DNA from: Helicobacter monodelphidis
GTDB lineage: Bacteria > Campylobacterota > Campylobacteria > Campylobacterales > Helicobacteraceae
Reading direction: 5' to 3'
DNA: 64,000 bases
Assembly (NCBI RefSeq): GCF_003288845.1
Contig: NZ_NHYN01000009.1
Coordinates: 1-64,000, forward strand
The notes beneath the pieces are model-generated. The model ran no database searches, had not been told where the DNA came from, and worked only from the letters and a program-made list of their open reading frames with translations. This document shows, one piece after another, positions 1-9,698 of this stretch (positions within the stretch are counted from its first letter, which is position 1; every line of letters starts with the position of its first letter). The translations under genes and the position numbers were made by a program.

Positions 1-279
1 GTAATTAAAGGTAATTGACCAAAATAGCCTTTACTCTTGCTTAGTTGTCAAAGATCATAAAAACCGAAAAATATCGTTTGGTTTTTGAATAAAGAACAAA
101 GTCATCTTATTTAAAACACAAAAGAATTAAAATATTGTTTATCGAAAACCATACTTAACTTTTCGTGGATAAAAGATGGCAGAATTATAACCTCAAATTT
201 CTTAAATATTTCTTAAATAAAAGATGTTTTCATATTTTTTGTTATTCTCTCTCAAATGCCCTTCTTTCAATCTCTCCAC
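1..279. other. Gene-free left edge
   Basis: I see no convincing gene here. The stretch is AT-rich and lies downstream of the minus-strand metF-like reading frame. The only open frame on the plus strand at its right end is antisense to that pseudogene and has no family signature. Confidence 0.5.
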
Positions 280-1193
280 TCAAACATCAAAGTCGCAAAG
301 AATCTCCTTTGCTATCTTCAAATGCCCAGAACTCATAAAATGGATGCTTGAATGCAAATTCCAAAGACTACTGAACAATACCCTACTCATCGCAACTCCA
401 ACCTCCCTTTCGTATTCTTTTCCTTGTGCTTGTGCTTCTTGAAGCCTATGCAACCATTCCTCTGGAATAAAAAGACCCGGTAATTTGGAATAAAAAAATA
501 AGCACTTTTATAGCTTATTACGGGATAAAAGCCTATAATCAAAATGGTTTTACTCCCTAACTGATGATTAATCTTATGCAAACATTCAAGCAATTGCTCA
601 GCAACTTGTATATCGTAAATAGGTTGTGTAACAATAGCATTCACCCCACTTTCAACTTTTTTATACATTTTGCGTTTAAGTTTTTCCCAGTCAGTGGCAT
701 AAGAGTTCATCACACATAGCGGGTAGATGGGTTTTAATTTTCCACTCAATTCATTGCCTTGTAAATCCCGACCCAAATTAAGTGCATGTATAATCTGAAT
801 CAGCAAAGAGCTATTTGACTCAAAAACATCTTTAGCTTGAGGCTGATTACCATATCTAATGGCATCTCCCGTAAGTGCCAAAAATATTCGTAATTCAAAT
901 TCATTAGCGGCGATTATATCCGCCTGCAAAGCAAGAGAATTTCTATCACGCATACTAAGTGTGCAAATTGATGGTTTACCCAAAGCATTCTGCAATTTTA
1001 TACTCGTGAGTATTGATGAGGGCTTCAAGCAAGCTCTAGGCGAGTCTGTACAAATAAAAGCATTAATTTTCTCAACAATTCCGCTCACTTTCAAGGTTTG
1101 AATTTGAGCAGAAAGACTTCCGGATAACGATGGCACAAATTCAAAACTTAAGAAAGATCCTTGCTCAATACTTTTAATTACTGATTCAATCAT
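280..1193 (-). pseudogene. metF: MetF-type methylenetetrahydrofolate reductase, frameshifted near the C-terminus
   Basis: The product resembles 5,10-methylenetetrahydrofolate reductases, the FAD-dependent TIM-barrel enzymes that supply methyl groups for methionine synthesis. Visible signatures are the N-terminal FEFVPS segment, the ALTGDAIRYGNQP loop, and the AIVTQPIYD strand near residue 195. The frame read from the ATG at 1193 (RBS AGGAG) departs from the family after the GFYPVISYKSAYFF segment and stops at 387. One extra T in the T7 run at about 491-497 (coding strand) would restore a family-like tail, KLPGLFIPEEWLHRLQEAQ, running to a TGA at 280-282 and giving about 304 residues. The single-base loss in a homopolymer may be a real inactivating mutation, a phase-variable state, or a sequencing error. 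No other methionine genes are adjacent. Confidence 0.75.
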
Positions 1194-1244
1194 TTCATGC
1201 TCCTATCCAAACGCCTTATTAACCACATTCTCTATCCTCCAACA

Positions 1245-1997
1245 TTAGCAAGGTTTTAAAAATGCTACCAAACAAAAACGACCGCAATTTCTCTCACGTC
1301 TATAAGAATAAAAATCTGTGCAACAAGAAGAACAAATAGGACAAATATGCAAAGCAGATTCTAACCCACCTACCCTACACCATTCCATCTGCAACAATCG
1401 CACTAAATCTAAAAAATATTTTTCACCTTGCTGAACAACACCCATAGCAAGATATTCATTCTGCAAAAAAACAGAATAAACATCTTCTTGAACCTCATAA
1501 CAACAGACACGAATACTTGCTCCAATATAACCATAAAGGTCGCTTGGTTGACTTCCAAATAAATTGCACATTTTTTGAATTGTTTTTGTAAGAATTTGTA
1601 ATTCCACGCCTCTTCTGCCTGCATGCACAACACCCAAAATCCGACACTTTGTGTCATAGATGACGATTGGATTACAATCTGCAACCATTACCATCAGTGC
1701 TAATTCAGGACAATTTGTTATCAAAGCATCGCCTTGAACTTCTACCTCTTGTCTCCCTTGCAATATCGTTTTATCCACACAAATCACTTCGTTGCTATGA
1801 ATCTGATTCATAAATACAAGAGGTAATTTCTCTGACTCAAGCTTGCTTAAAAGAATCTGACGATTGTAATAAACATTCTCCTTCGAATCACCCACATGAT
1901 AAGCAACATTCAAAGAATCAAACTCGCCAACACTCACTCCACCAAAGCGGTTACTTAAAATAAACTTTAGCTCTGCGTAAGGATTCTCTATAAGCAT
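1245..1997 (-). CDS. pgeF: Peptidoglycan editing factor PgeF (YfiH/laccase-domain family)
   Basis: This 250-residue protein belongs to the YfiH/DUF152 family, formerly called polyphenol oxidases, whose E. coli member hydrolyses wrongly built UDP-MurNAc-peptides and so keeps L-Ser out of the wall. The metal-site residues of the family are visible as His67 (MNQIHS), Cys108 (VADCNP) and His125 (VVHAGRRG). The HAGRRG motif replaces the more usual HAGWRG. The C-terminus is cysteine-rich (CPICSSCC). It lies 9 nt downstream of the mreB-like gene on the same strand and is probably co-transcribed with it, which suits a cell-wall role. Start ATG at 1997 has only a weak upstream RBS. Confidence 0.85.
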   Translation of the reverse strand: MLIENPYAELKFILSNRFGGVSVGEFDSLNVAYHVGDSKENVYYNRQILLSKLESEKLPLVFMNQIHSNEVICVDKTILQGRQEVEVQGDALITNCPELALMVMVADCNPIVIYDTKCRILGVVHAGRRGVELQILTKTIQKMCNLFGSQPSDLYGYIGASIRVCCYEVQEDVYSVFLQNEYLAMGVVQQGEKYFLDLVRLLQMEWCRVGGLESALHICPICSSCCTDFYSYRRERNCGRFCLVAFLKPC

Positions 1998-2006
1998 TTA
2001 TAAAAC

Positions 2007-3035
2007 CTATTTTATGGAGAATCGATTAAAAGGCTGTAAGCCCCTTAAGATTTCTGTTGCACCTCTGGAAATATCTTGCAAAGGATCAGGGGAAAGATGA
2101 ACTAGCAACTTTAATTCTTGTTCTAAATATTCCTTAAACCCTCTTGTTAATGCTCCGCCACCCGTAATAATCACACCATCTTCTACAATATCAGGAACTA
2201 TTTGCGGTGGAATGTTAGCGATTGTTTCTACAATAGTTTTTTTGATTTTTTCGATTGCTGGCATAATCGCTGTATATACTTCAGCTGCCGTAATTTCAAA
2301 ACTCACAGGAAGTCCATTCAATAAATGTTTAGCATTTGCACGATAACTGCCTCCCGTATCAGGATTAATCAGATTTGCCATTTTAATTTTGATTTGTTCT
2401 GCAGTATCTTTTGAAATAAGTAAATTTTTTTCGTGTTTAATATATTCAAGTATCACATTATCCAATGTATCACCAGCAGTTTTACTGCAAGAGGAAGTCA
2501 CAAGCCCACTTAAAGAAATAATGCTCACTTCAGTTAAACCACTTCCGCAATCAACAATCATTCTTCCCCTTGAACTATTAATGTCTACGCCCGCACCGAC
2601 AGCAGCACTAAAGGGGTCTTCAATCAAAATAACCTCACGTGCACCCGCAAGCATCGTCGCTTCATATAAAGAATTACGTTCCACCTGTGTAAGATTTTGC
2701 GGAATGGAAATTCCTACACGCGGACGCGACGAAATATGGGCAGAAAGAATATTAATTAAAGTGCTCATAAAAGCTTTTGTCATTTCAAAATCGCTAATCG
2801 CTCCGTTGGCAAGGGGGCTAATTACCTCCAAACTACTATGAGTTTTTCCCCTCATTGCCTTCGCTTTTTTTCCTATCGCAACAACACGGCTCGCACCATA
2901 CCTTCTTTCAACAGCAATACAAGATGGCTCATTAAAAATAACACCCTCATCCTCAATAGCCACAATCGTATTCGTAGTTCCCAAATCTACAGCAATATTA
3001 CTACTTTTCTTAAAATGATTTAGATAATTGAACAT
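2007..3035 (-). CDS. MreB-like actin-family protein (divergent paralogue)
   Basis: This 342-residue protein has the actin/MreB fold: phosphate-1 motif DLGTTN at residues 17-22, a phosphate-2 region at 162-170, and the adenosine motif GGGAL near residue 300. It resembles MreB, which forms membrane-bound filaments that direct cell-wall elongation. The phosphate-2 loop reads DCGSGLTEV rather than the usual DIGGGTTEV, and overall similarity to the canonical H. pylori MreB as I recall it is moderate. It may therefore be a second, specialised MreB rather than the main one. The usual partners mreC and mreD are not adjacent; pgeF follows. An AAGGAG RBS precedes the ATG at 3035. Confidence 0.75.
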   Translation of the reverse strand: MFNYLNHFKKSSNIAVDLGTTNTIVAIEDEGVIFNEPSCIAVERRYGASRVVAIGKKAKAMRGKTHSSLEVISPLANGAISDFEMTKAFMSTLINILSAHISSRPRVGISIPQNLTQVERNSLYEATMLAGAREVILIEDPFSAAVGAGVDINSSRGRMIVDCGSGLTEVSIISLSGLVTSSCSKTAGDTLDNVILEYIKHEKNLLISKDTAEQIKIKMANLINPDTGGSYRANAKHLLNGLPVSFEITAAEVYTAIMPAIEKIKKTIVETIANIPPQIVPDIVEDGVIITGGGALTRGFKEYLEQELKLLVHLSPDPLQDISRGATEILRGLQPFNRFSIK

Positions 3036-3193
3036 TTTATAAACTCCTTATTTTAATACATAATCACTAAATTCTAACAAACATCAATTGTCCATTTTTT
3101 GGATATAATTCTAACAAAAAAAAATAAAAAAATCTACTCTATTTGTATTTCACAATAACGATTCTCTATCCTCAAACAAGAACAACATTATTC

Positions 3194-3207
3194 TTGACAT
3201 AAATCAA
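3194..3207 (+). promoter_or_regulatory. CRP/FNR-type operator upstream of nrfH
   Basis: The sequence TTGAC-ATAA-ATCAA differs by one base from the FNR consensus TTGAT-N4-ATCAA. A TATTAT -10-like element lies at 3225-3230, which places the operator near -40, the usual position for activation by FNR/CRP-family proteins. This fits anaerobic or nitrosative induction of the nitrite reductase. Which family member binds is not shown. Confidence 0.55.
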
Positions 3208-3313
3208 GGATTTTGTTGGAGGATTATTATATCATTACTTCCATCGAGTGCGGTTTTATTGTCAGTTTTTTTATAAAACTAAAATCAGCAAATCGAAAAA
3301 AGAGGGGGTCAGA

Positions 3314-3853
3314 TTGAAACAAAGTAAAATTCTTGTTTATCTTTCCTTATTGAGTTTTATTGTTGCCATTGGAATGTTTGCTTATTTAGTGAATGCCTCA
3401 AAAGCACTTTCTTATCTTTCAGACAATCCGAAAGCCTGCATTAATTGCCATGTAATGTTCACGCAATATCAGACATGGCAGCACAGCTCACATCAAGGAG
3501 TTGCAACTTGTGTTGAATGCCATCTTCCAACAGATGGTTTTTTTGCAAAATATCTTGCAAAAGCCAAAGATGGATTCAATCATTCTGTTGCTTTTACAAT
3601 GGGAAGTTATCAACAAAGTATCGCCATCAGTCAAGATGGTGCAAATAGGGTACAAGCAAACTGCATTTCTTGTCATAGCAACCTTGCAGCTACACTTGTA
3701 GATAACGCACAAAATTATCATAATTTCAAGAATCCCACAGAATACAACGACAGGTGGTGTTGGGATTGCCATAAGGAAGTTCCTCATGGTCGTGTGCGTT
3801 CTTTATCAGCAACACCTAATGCAATTGGCATTAGAGAGTGGCATCAAAAATAA
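3314..3853 (+). CDS. nrfH: NrfH, membrane quinol dehydrogenase subunit of cytochrome c nitrite reductase
   Basis: NrfH is a NapC/NirT-family tetraheme cytochrome that takes electrons from menaquinol and passes them to NrfA on the periplasmic face. From the chosen start there are 179 residues: an N-terminal membrane anchor at about 6-26 and four c-type heme motifs, CINCH (42-46), CVECH (66-70), CISCH (117-121) and CWDCH (149-153). The segment after the anchor (YLVNASKALSYLS) matches Wolinella NrfH as I recall it. A longer frame opens at 3248, but the TTG at 3314 sits behind a strong RBS (GAGGGGG) and gives the family's N-terminus, so I prefer it. nrfA follows after 18 nt. Confidence 0.9.
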   Translation: MKQSKILVYLSLLSFIVAIGMFAYLVNASKALSYLSDNPKACINCHVMFTQYQTWQHSSHQGVATCVECHLPTDGFFAKYLAKAKDGFNHSVAFTMGSYQQSIAISQDGANRVQANCISCHSNLAATLVDNAQNYHNFKNPTEYNDRWCWDCHKEVPHGRVRSLSATPNAIGIREWHQK

Positions 3854-3871
3854 ATTAGGGGAGGAAAGTCA

Positions 3872-5389
3872 ATGAAATACAAAACTTTATTAATTGGGTC
3901 TTTATCAGCTATTGTTGTGATGGGGTTACTTGTTGGCAACATCAATGCACGGGAAAATGAACGGGAATCGTTACTTAAAAAACCAACAGAAGAAACAGGA
4001 ATTCCTAATAAGGAAAAGAGCGATGAATGGGCGAAATATTACCCGCGTGAATTTGATTCTTGGAGACGAACAAAAGAAAGCGAAACAATTGAAGATATGC
4101 TAGAAAAAAATCCAGCACTTGTTGTCGCTTGGGCAGGTTATGCATTCTCAAGAGATTATAATGCACCACGAGGACATTATTATGCGGTGCAGGATAATAT
4201 TAATACTCTAAGGACAGGGGCACCTACTGATGATAAAACAGGACCTCAACCAACCGCTTGTTGGACTTGTAAATCTACAGATGTACCGCGTCTTATGGAA
4301 GAGGAAGGAGAATTAGAATTCTTTACGGGTAAATGGGCAAGGCTAGGAAGTGAAGTTGTGAATCCTGTAGGTTGTTCTAATTGCCATGATGACAAAACTG
4401 CTGAATTAAAAATTAGCGTTCCTTATTTTGATAGAGGATTACAAGCAGCAGGTATGCCTACTTTTGCAGAATCAACACATCAGCAAAAACGTAGCCTGGT
4501 TTGTGCACAATGCCATGTGGAATATTATTTTAAGAAAACTGAGTACATAGACAAGAACAACCAACCTCAAACTGCGATGGTTGTCACATTACCTTGGGCA
4601 AAAGGCACAACGGTGGAAGAAATTGAAAAATATTATGATGAGATAAACTTTGTAGACTTTACACATAGCATTTCTAAAACCCCAATGCTTAAGGCCCAAC
4701 ACCCTGATTTTGAATTATTCCAAATTGGCATTCATGGTAAAAAGGGCGTTTCATGTGCAGATTGTCATATGCCTTACACACAAGAAGGGAGCGTAAAATA
4801 TTCAGACCACCGCATCGCAAGCCCGTTAGAGAATATCGATAAAACTTGTCTAAATTGTCATCGTGATAGCGAGAAGAATTTAATGACAATCGTTGGTGAA
4901 AAACGCGAACGTAAAGATATACTCCAAACAATCGCTTTTGACAATATTGCTAAAGCCCATCTTGAAACAGGGAAAGCACTTGAAGCAGGTGCGAGTTTAG
5001 ATGAATTAAAAGAAGTGCATACATTAATCCGCCACGCACAATGGAGAGGGGATATGGCAATTGCAGGACATGGATCGTTCTTCCACGCACCAGAAGAAGT
5101 CTTGAAACTTTTGGCTTCTGCAAACGAAGAGGCACAAAAAGCAAGAATCAAGCTTGTTGGGATTCTTGCAAAGCATGGCATAACGAATTATATTGCACCT
5201 GATTTTTCAACAAAGCAAGCGGCTCAAAATGCCATTGGCTTGAATTTGCAACCTTTTATTGATGAAAAGCTAAAATTCAAGGAAACTCTTGAAAAAGAAT
5301 GGAAAAAACAAGCTATTGAAAAAGGGAGAATTAATGCGAAAGCAGCGGAGGACATTCCTGATAATGCGACTTCCTATTTCAAAAAATAA
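3872..5389 (+). CDS. nrfA: NrfA, ammonia-forming pentaheme cytochrome c nitrite reductase
   Basis: NrfA reduces nitrite to ammonium with six electrons in the periplasm. The 505-residue protein has a signal peptide ending near NINA (about residues 1-26), the diagnostic catalytic heme motif CWTCK (130-134) in which Lys replaces His as proximal ligand, and four normal motifs CSNCH (168-172), CAQCH, CADCH and CLNCH. Length is as expected for the family. A strong RBS (GGGGAGG) precedes the ATG. It forms the nrfHAI operon with its electron donor and its cytochrome c synthase. Confidence 0.95.
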   Translation: MKYKTLLIGSLSAIVVMGLLVGNINARENERESLLKKPTEETGIPNKEKSDEWAKYYPREFDSWRRTKESETIEDMLEKNPALVVAWAGYAFSRDYNAPRGHYYAVQDNINTLRTGAPTDDKTGPQPTACWTCKSTDVPRLMEEEGELEFFTGKWARLGSEVVNPVGCSNCHDDKTAELKISVPYFDRGLQAAGMPTFAESTHQQKRSLVCAQCHVEYYFKKTEYIDKNNQPQTAMVVTLPWAKGTTVEEIEKYYDEINFVDFTHSISKTPMLKAQHPDFELFQIGIHGKKGVSCADCHMPYTQEGSVKYSDHRIASPLENIDKTCLNCHRDSEKNLMTIVGEKRERKDILQTIAFDNIAKAHLETGKALEAGASLDELKEVHTLIRHAQWRGDMAIAGHGSFFHAPEEVLKLLASANEEAQKARIKLVGILAKHGITNYIAPDFSTKQAAQNAIGLNLQPFIDEKLKFKETLEKEWKKQAIEKGRINAKAAEDIPDNATSYFKK

Positions 5390-5396
5390 ATTTTGA

Positions 5397-8045
5397 ATGC
5401 GTGTTTTACATTCCTACATTTTAAGTCTGTCTCTATTTCTGCTTTTGGCAGGGATAGTGGCAGTGGCGACTTTTATCGAGAATGATTTTGGTACGGAGAG
5501 TGCCTATCATCTTGTTTACCAATCATTCTTTTTTGAAATTCTTTTTTTTATTCTCAGTATTCATTATCTCTATCTACTTTTTGCAAAAAAGCTTTACAGA
5601 CACCTTTTGCGTACAATTTTTCACCTTGCCTTTATTGTCATTCTTATAGGTGCCTTAATTACGCGTTATTATGGCATAGAAGGAAGTATGTACTTAAACC
5701 CTCACGAAAAAACTTCCCATTTTTTCACACAACAATATTTCATTCAAATCAATACCCAACAACAATCTTTTTCTGTCCCATTTTTTCTCAACGCATTTAG
5801 TCAACCATCTACAATCATTCTTGACCCAGAGGAACATTTAATCCTTCAGGTCATTGATTCCTTCTTTCAAAAAAATGGATTACAGACAAGCGGTTATATC
5901 GATGTTAACCTATTGTATCGCCATCAAACCCTAAACCAAAAGCCATTACGGTTTTTTTATCCTCTTTCATTGCAACAATATTCAGAATCGCAAACATTAC
6001 AAAGCCCTATCGGAGAAATTAAAATAAACTTTATGCCTCAAAAAATTCAACTCCCTTTTTCCCTCAAACTTGATTCTTTCGTTCTTAGTCTTTATGCTGG
6101 TAGCCAATCACCTTCAATGTATGAAAGTTTTCTAACCCTCATAGATTCACAACAAAAAGAGCATAAAATTCATCTCTATATGAATCATACTTTTAGCCAA
6201 GAAGGTTATAAATTTTTTCAAACTTCTTATGATTCAACCGGAGGTAGCATTCTTAGCGTAAATTACGATCCAGGAACACTCCCCACATACATAGGTTATT
6301 TTCTCCTCTTTAGCGGTATGCTCTTGACTCTCTCACATAAACAATCTCGCTTCCAAACTCTTTTAAGACAAATCAAAAAAGGGCAGACACTTCTTTTGTG
6401 GCTTCTGTGTCCCATATTACTCTTAACTCCACTCAAAGCCTCACTAAATACGGAATATAAACAATTTCTTATGCAAGATTTAAAAACAGCTAAGCAGGAT
6501 TTTAAACGTTTAAATACACAAGGCAGAAGCGGAAGAATGCAACCACTTAATACCCTGAATATCGATATTTTACATAAGATTTCCTTGCAAAATCACATAG
6601 AAGGACTCGATGCAGATTCAGTTATTTTTGGAATAATCACACATCCTCGCTTATGGCGAAATGTTCCATTAATTGCCGTTAAGAATCCTATGCTACGTGA
6701 TGAGATTAGCAAAAATAATAAAAATAAATTATTTACATTTCATCAATTTTTTGACTCTCAAGGATACAAACTATCAAAAAATTTACAAAAGGCAAGAATG
6801 GTTCCCGCCGCAAAACGCAATATTTATGAGAATGAACTGATTAAGGTTGATGAACGATTACAGATTTTTGCAATGGTTGCTAAGGGTGAATTATTGCGCA
6901 TCCTTCCACCATCAAAAAACCCTCACAATAGTCGCTGGTTAACGCTCAAGGATTTTGCCAAAGAAGATTATTTACCCCTACAAAAGCAGATAAGCGAACT
7001 TTTTTCTGCTTCCTTTGCAAGAGATATTATAAAAATTGAACAAATTATGAAAGAGTGGAGAACATACAATCAACAAAATAGCCCCCTTAGCCAATTTGAC
7101 ATTGAGATAGAAATATTTTATAACCAAATTGATATTTTTCCAAAACTCACCTTTGCTTATTTTTTCCTTTCTATCTGTGCATTGATTTTTGCTTTTTACA
7201 CCACATTTTATCAAAACAAATCAAGTACTATCACAAGAATACAAACAGGAATACAGATATTCGCATTCCTACTATGGATACTCCACACAATAGGTTTAAT
7301 ACTTAGAAGCTACATCAGTGGGCATGCACCCTTTAGTGATACATACGAATCTTTACTGTATATCTCCTATAGTAATTTGTTTATTCTTTTCTTTTTTCGC
7401 AAATATCCCTTTGTTATTGCAGCGGGTAGTCTGCTTGGAGGTATTTTTCTCTTTGTTGCACACCTAAACCATATTGACCCTGAAATTACCAATCTTGTAC
7501 CTGTTTTAAAATCTTTTTGGTTAAGTATACATGTTTCCATTATCACTGCAAGTTACGGATTCTTTGGAACAGGTGCCCTACTTGGACTACTTACGCTTAT
7601 TTTATTTTTTCTACATTCCACCCAACACCCCCTCAAAAAAACTATTTTGCAATTATCCTACATTAATGAAGTAGCACTAATTTTAGGACTTTTTTTATTG
7701 ACGACTGGAAATTTCTTGGGGGGAATCTGGGCAAATGAAAGTTGGGGAAGATATTGGGGCTGGGATCCAAAAGAATCTTGGGCGTTTGTTTGTATGATGA
7801 TTTATGCTGCTATTTTACATTTTAGATTGCTAAAGCCCCGCCATTATCCTTACTATTTCTCTCTACTATCTTTATTAGCTTTTAGCTCCATTCTGATGAC
7901 CTATTTTGGTGTAAATTTCTATCTTGCAGGTAAACACTCTTACGCAAAAGGCGACCCAATTCCACTACCATCATGGATATATCTGGTGGCATTTAGCTTT
8001 ATCTTGTTATGGGCGTTTAGCTTTAAAAAGCGACACTTGCAATGA
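5397..8045 (+). CDS. nrfI: NrfI, fused CcsBA-type (ResB-CcsA) cytochrome c synthase
   Basis: This 882-residue membrane protein joins an N-terminal ResB/CcsB half (membrane segments at the start and near residue 300, with a large periplasmic domain) to a C-terminal CcsA half carrying the heme-handling tryptophan-rich motif WGWDPKESW near residue 786. Such system II fusions attach heme to apocytochromes in the periplasm. In Wolinella, the homologue NrfI is reported to be needed for heme attachment to the CXXCK motif of NrfA, and the position 7 nt behind nrfA argues for the same job. The RBS is poor, so translation may be coupled to nrfA. No nrfJ follows. Confidence 0.88.
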   Translation: MRVLHSYILSLSLFLLLAGIVAVATFIENDFGTESAYHLVYQSFFFEILFFILSIHYLYLLFAKKLYRHLLRTIFHLAFIVILIGALITRYYGIEGSMYLNPHEKTSHFFTQQYFIQINTQQQSFSVPFFLNAFSQPSTIILDPEEHLILQVIDSFFQKNGLQTSGYIDVNLLYRHQTLNQKPLRFFYPLSLQQYSESQTLQSPIGEIKINFMPQKIQLPFSLKLDSFVLSLYAGSQSPSMYESFLTLIDSQQKEHKIHLYMNHTFSQEGYKFFQTSYDSTGGSILSVNYDPGTLPTYIGYFLLFSGMLLTLSHKQSRFQTLLRQIKKGQTLLLWLLCPILLLTPLKASLNTEYKQFLMQDLKTAKQDFKRLNTQGRSGRMQPLNTLNIDILHKISLQNHIEGLDADSVIFGIITHPRLWRNVPLIAVKNPMLRDEISKNNKNKLFTFHQFFDSQGYKLSKNLQKARMVPAAKRNIYENELIKVDERLQIFAMVAKGELLRILPPSKNPHNSRWLTLKDFAKEDYLPLQKQISELFSASFARDIIKIEQIMKEWRTYNQQNSPLSQFDIEIEIFYNQIDIFPKLTFAYFFLSICALIFAFYTTFYQNKSSTITRIQTGIQIFAFLLWILHTIGLILRSYISGHAPFSDTYESLLYISYSNLFILFFFRKYPFVIAAGSLLGGIFLFVAHLNHIDPEITNLVPVLKSFWLSIHVSIITASYGFFGTGALLGLLTLILFFLHSTQHPLKKTILQLSYINEVALILGLFLLTTGNFLGGIWANESWGRYWGWDPKESWAFVCMMIYAAILHFRLLKPRHYPYYFSLLSLLAFSSILMTYFGVNFYLAGKHSYAKGDPIPLPSWIYLVAFSFILLWAFSFKKRHLQ

Positions 8046-8137
8046 GGCAGTATCTATCAATCCACCCACCCCGCAACAAAATGGTAAAATACTAAATATA
8101 TCCATCCGATAAACCACCGCTACCTTTAAACCTAAAA

Positions 8138-9670
8138 TTACTGCAGTAATCTTAAAATATTTTGTTGCGTTGAAGTAGACTGTGCAATTGCATAATTTCC
8201 TGCTTGCGCAAGAATATTTAACTTGCTATAAGTTGAACTTTCTTCAGCAAAATCTGTTTCACGAATATTAGATTCAGCGGCTTTCACATTAACTTGCGTA
8301 ATTGTAATATTATTCAACGTGCTTTGCACCTGTTGTTGTGCAGAACCTAAATCTGCACGAATAGCATTTAAACGACTCATCGCTGATTCAGCAATATCCA
8401 TTACCGCCATCGCCCCATGAAGTGTCGTTACTGGAATACCCAAAGGAGACATATCATCATCTAAAATTGCACCCACAGCCGAACGCACATCGATACTAAA
8501 TTCTCCCAAAACATCACGTAAGTTAATCGTTGCCTCAGCAAGATTATTCGTTCCAGAAAAAAGAGGAGAATCTGCCCCAGCACCAAGATTAGCAATCTTA
8601 ATATCTGAAGGATCATGTCGATTCAAAGTAAGCATACCAATGCGTGAAATATAATTTGTTACATTTGGATCAACATCACCCATACTTAAAAATTCAGTCA
8701 AATTTGTTACATTAGGGTCAACAGCAGTAATACCATCCGCACCAATATAAAACCCACGTCCATCAGGTGAATTTAAACGCAACGCTCCAGATGCATCAAT
8801 AGAAGCCTCCACACCGGTTTCAATTTTCCTCGCATTAATTGCCTGAACTAATTTACCATCAGAATCATTAGCTTTAATGTCCGTAACATCTCCAATATAC
8901 ACCCCATTAATTGTTAAGCCTTGAATACTACCCGCTTGCACTGCCTCAAAACCCACAGCTTGAACTGTATAAGTCGCCCTTACACCGCCTAATAAATCAG
9001 AATTTTTATTAATTACTTCAGCTAAAGCCCCCAAACCCGTTCCTGCACTTGTAGAAAGCACAACAGATTCAAGCGTTACATCTTTACCGCCATTAATCTG
9101 TAAAAACTGCAGTTTTACATCTCCCATTGCTGTTACGCTTGTTGTCTCAAAACGAACATGCCCAATTTTGGAAGAATTTGTCGCCCCGATAGTAAGATTC
9201 ACTGTTTGATTAGAATATGCTCCAATCTGAAACTTTTTATTTGTAAAAGATCCAGCAAGTAAAGATAACCCATTATAGCTTGTTGTATTTGCAATATTAT
9301 CCAAAGAATTGATAAGACGATTAATATCTGCTTGAATTGCTATTCTTGTTTTTGTTGTTTGCCCATCTTGTGCAGCTTGAACTGATTTTGTCTTAATGGT
9401 ATCTAAAATTTTAACCTGTTCGTCCATTGCTTTATCTGCAATCTGAATAATACCTATTGTATCGTTAGCATTACGCATCGCCTGCCCTAAAGAATTTGCT
9501 TGAGAACGTAAAGAGTCTGCAATAGCCATTCCAGATGCATCATCTGCCGCTTTATTAATTCTTAACCCAGAACTCAAACGTTCTAAAGAATTCTGCAAAG
9601 ATGCCTGCACAAAAGTGCCTTGTGCATGAGAATTGATTGCGTGAATATTTGTATTAATATTAAATGCCAT
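8138..9670 (-). CDS. flaA: Flagellin FlaA
   Basis: The 510-residue product is the major flagellin subunit, secreted through the flagellar type III system and polymerised into the filament. Conserved terminal D0/D1 domains are clear: MAFNINTNI at the N-terminus, LSSGLRINKAADDASGMAIADSLRSQ-type sequence soon after, and TQVNVKAAESNIRETDFAEES through LRLLQ at the C-terminus. Length equals that of H. pylori FlaA. An upstream in-frame extension to 9832 exists, but ATG 9670 has an excellent RBS (AAGGAGGTTAT) and the invariant N-terminus. It stands alone, convergent with nrfI and divergent from ispG. Confidence 0.95.
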   Translation of the reverse strand: MAFNINTNIHAINSHAQGTFVQASLQNSLERLSSGLRINKAADDASGMAIADSLRSQANSLGQAMRNANDTIGIIQIADKAMDEQVKILDTIKTKSVQAAQDGQTTKTRIAIQADINRLINSLDNIANTTSYNGLSLLAGSFTNKKFQIGAYSNQTVNLTIGATNSSKIGHVRFETTSVTAMGDVKLQFLQINGGKDVTLESVVLSTSAGTGLGALAEVINKNSDLLGGVRATYTVQAVGFEAVQAGSIQGLTINGVYIGDVTDIKANDSDGKLVQAINARKIETGVEASIDASGALRLNSPDGRGFYIGADGITAVDPNVTNLTEFLSMGDVDPNVTNYISRIGMLTLNRHDPSDIKIANLGAGADSPLFSGTNNLAEATINLRDVLGEFSIDVRSAVGAILDDDMSPLGIPVTTLHGAMAVMDIAESAMSRLNAIRADLGSAQQQVQSTLNNITITQVNVKAAESNIRETDFAEESSTYSKLNILAQAGNYAIAQSTSTQQNILRLLQ

Positions 9671-9698
9671 ATAACCTCCTTGTTGCTCACTCCAAATC

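Noticed and set aside
859-1101. 80-residue plus-strand frame
   Set aside because: It is antisense to the metF-like gene and has no RBS or family signature.
2389-2841. 150-residue plus-strand frame
   Set aside because: It is the antisense shadow of the mreB-like gene.
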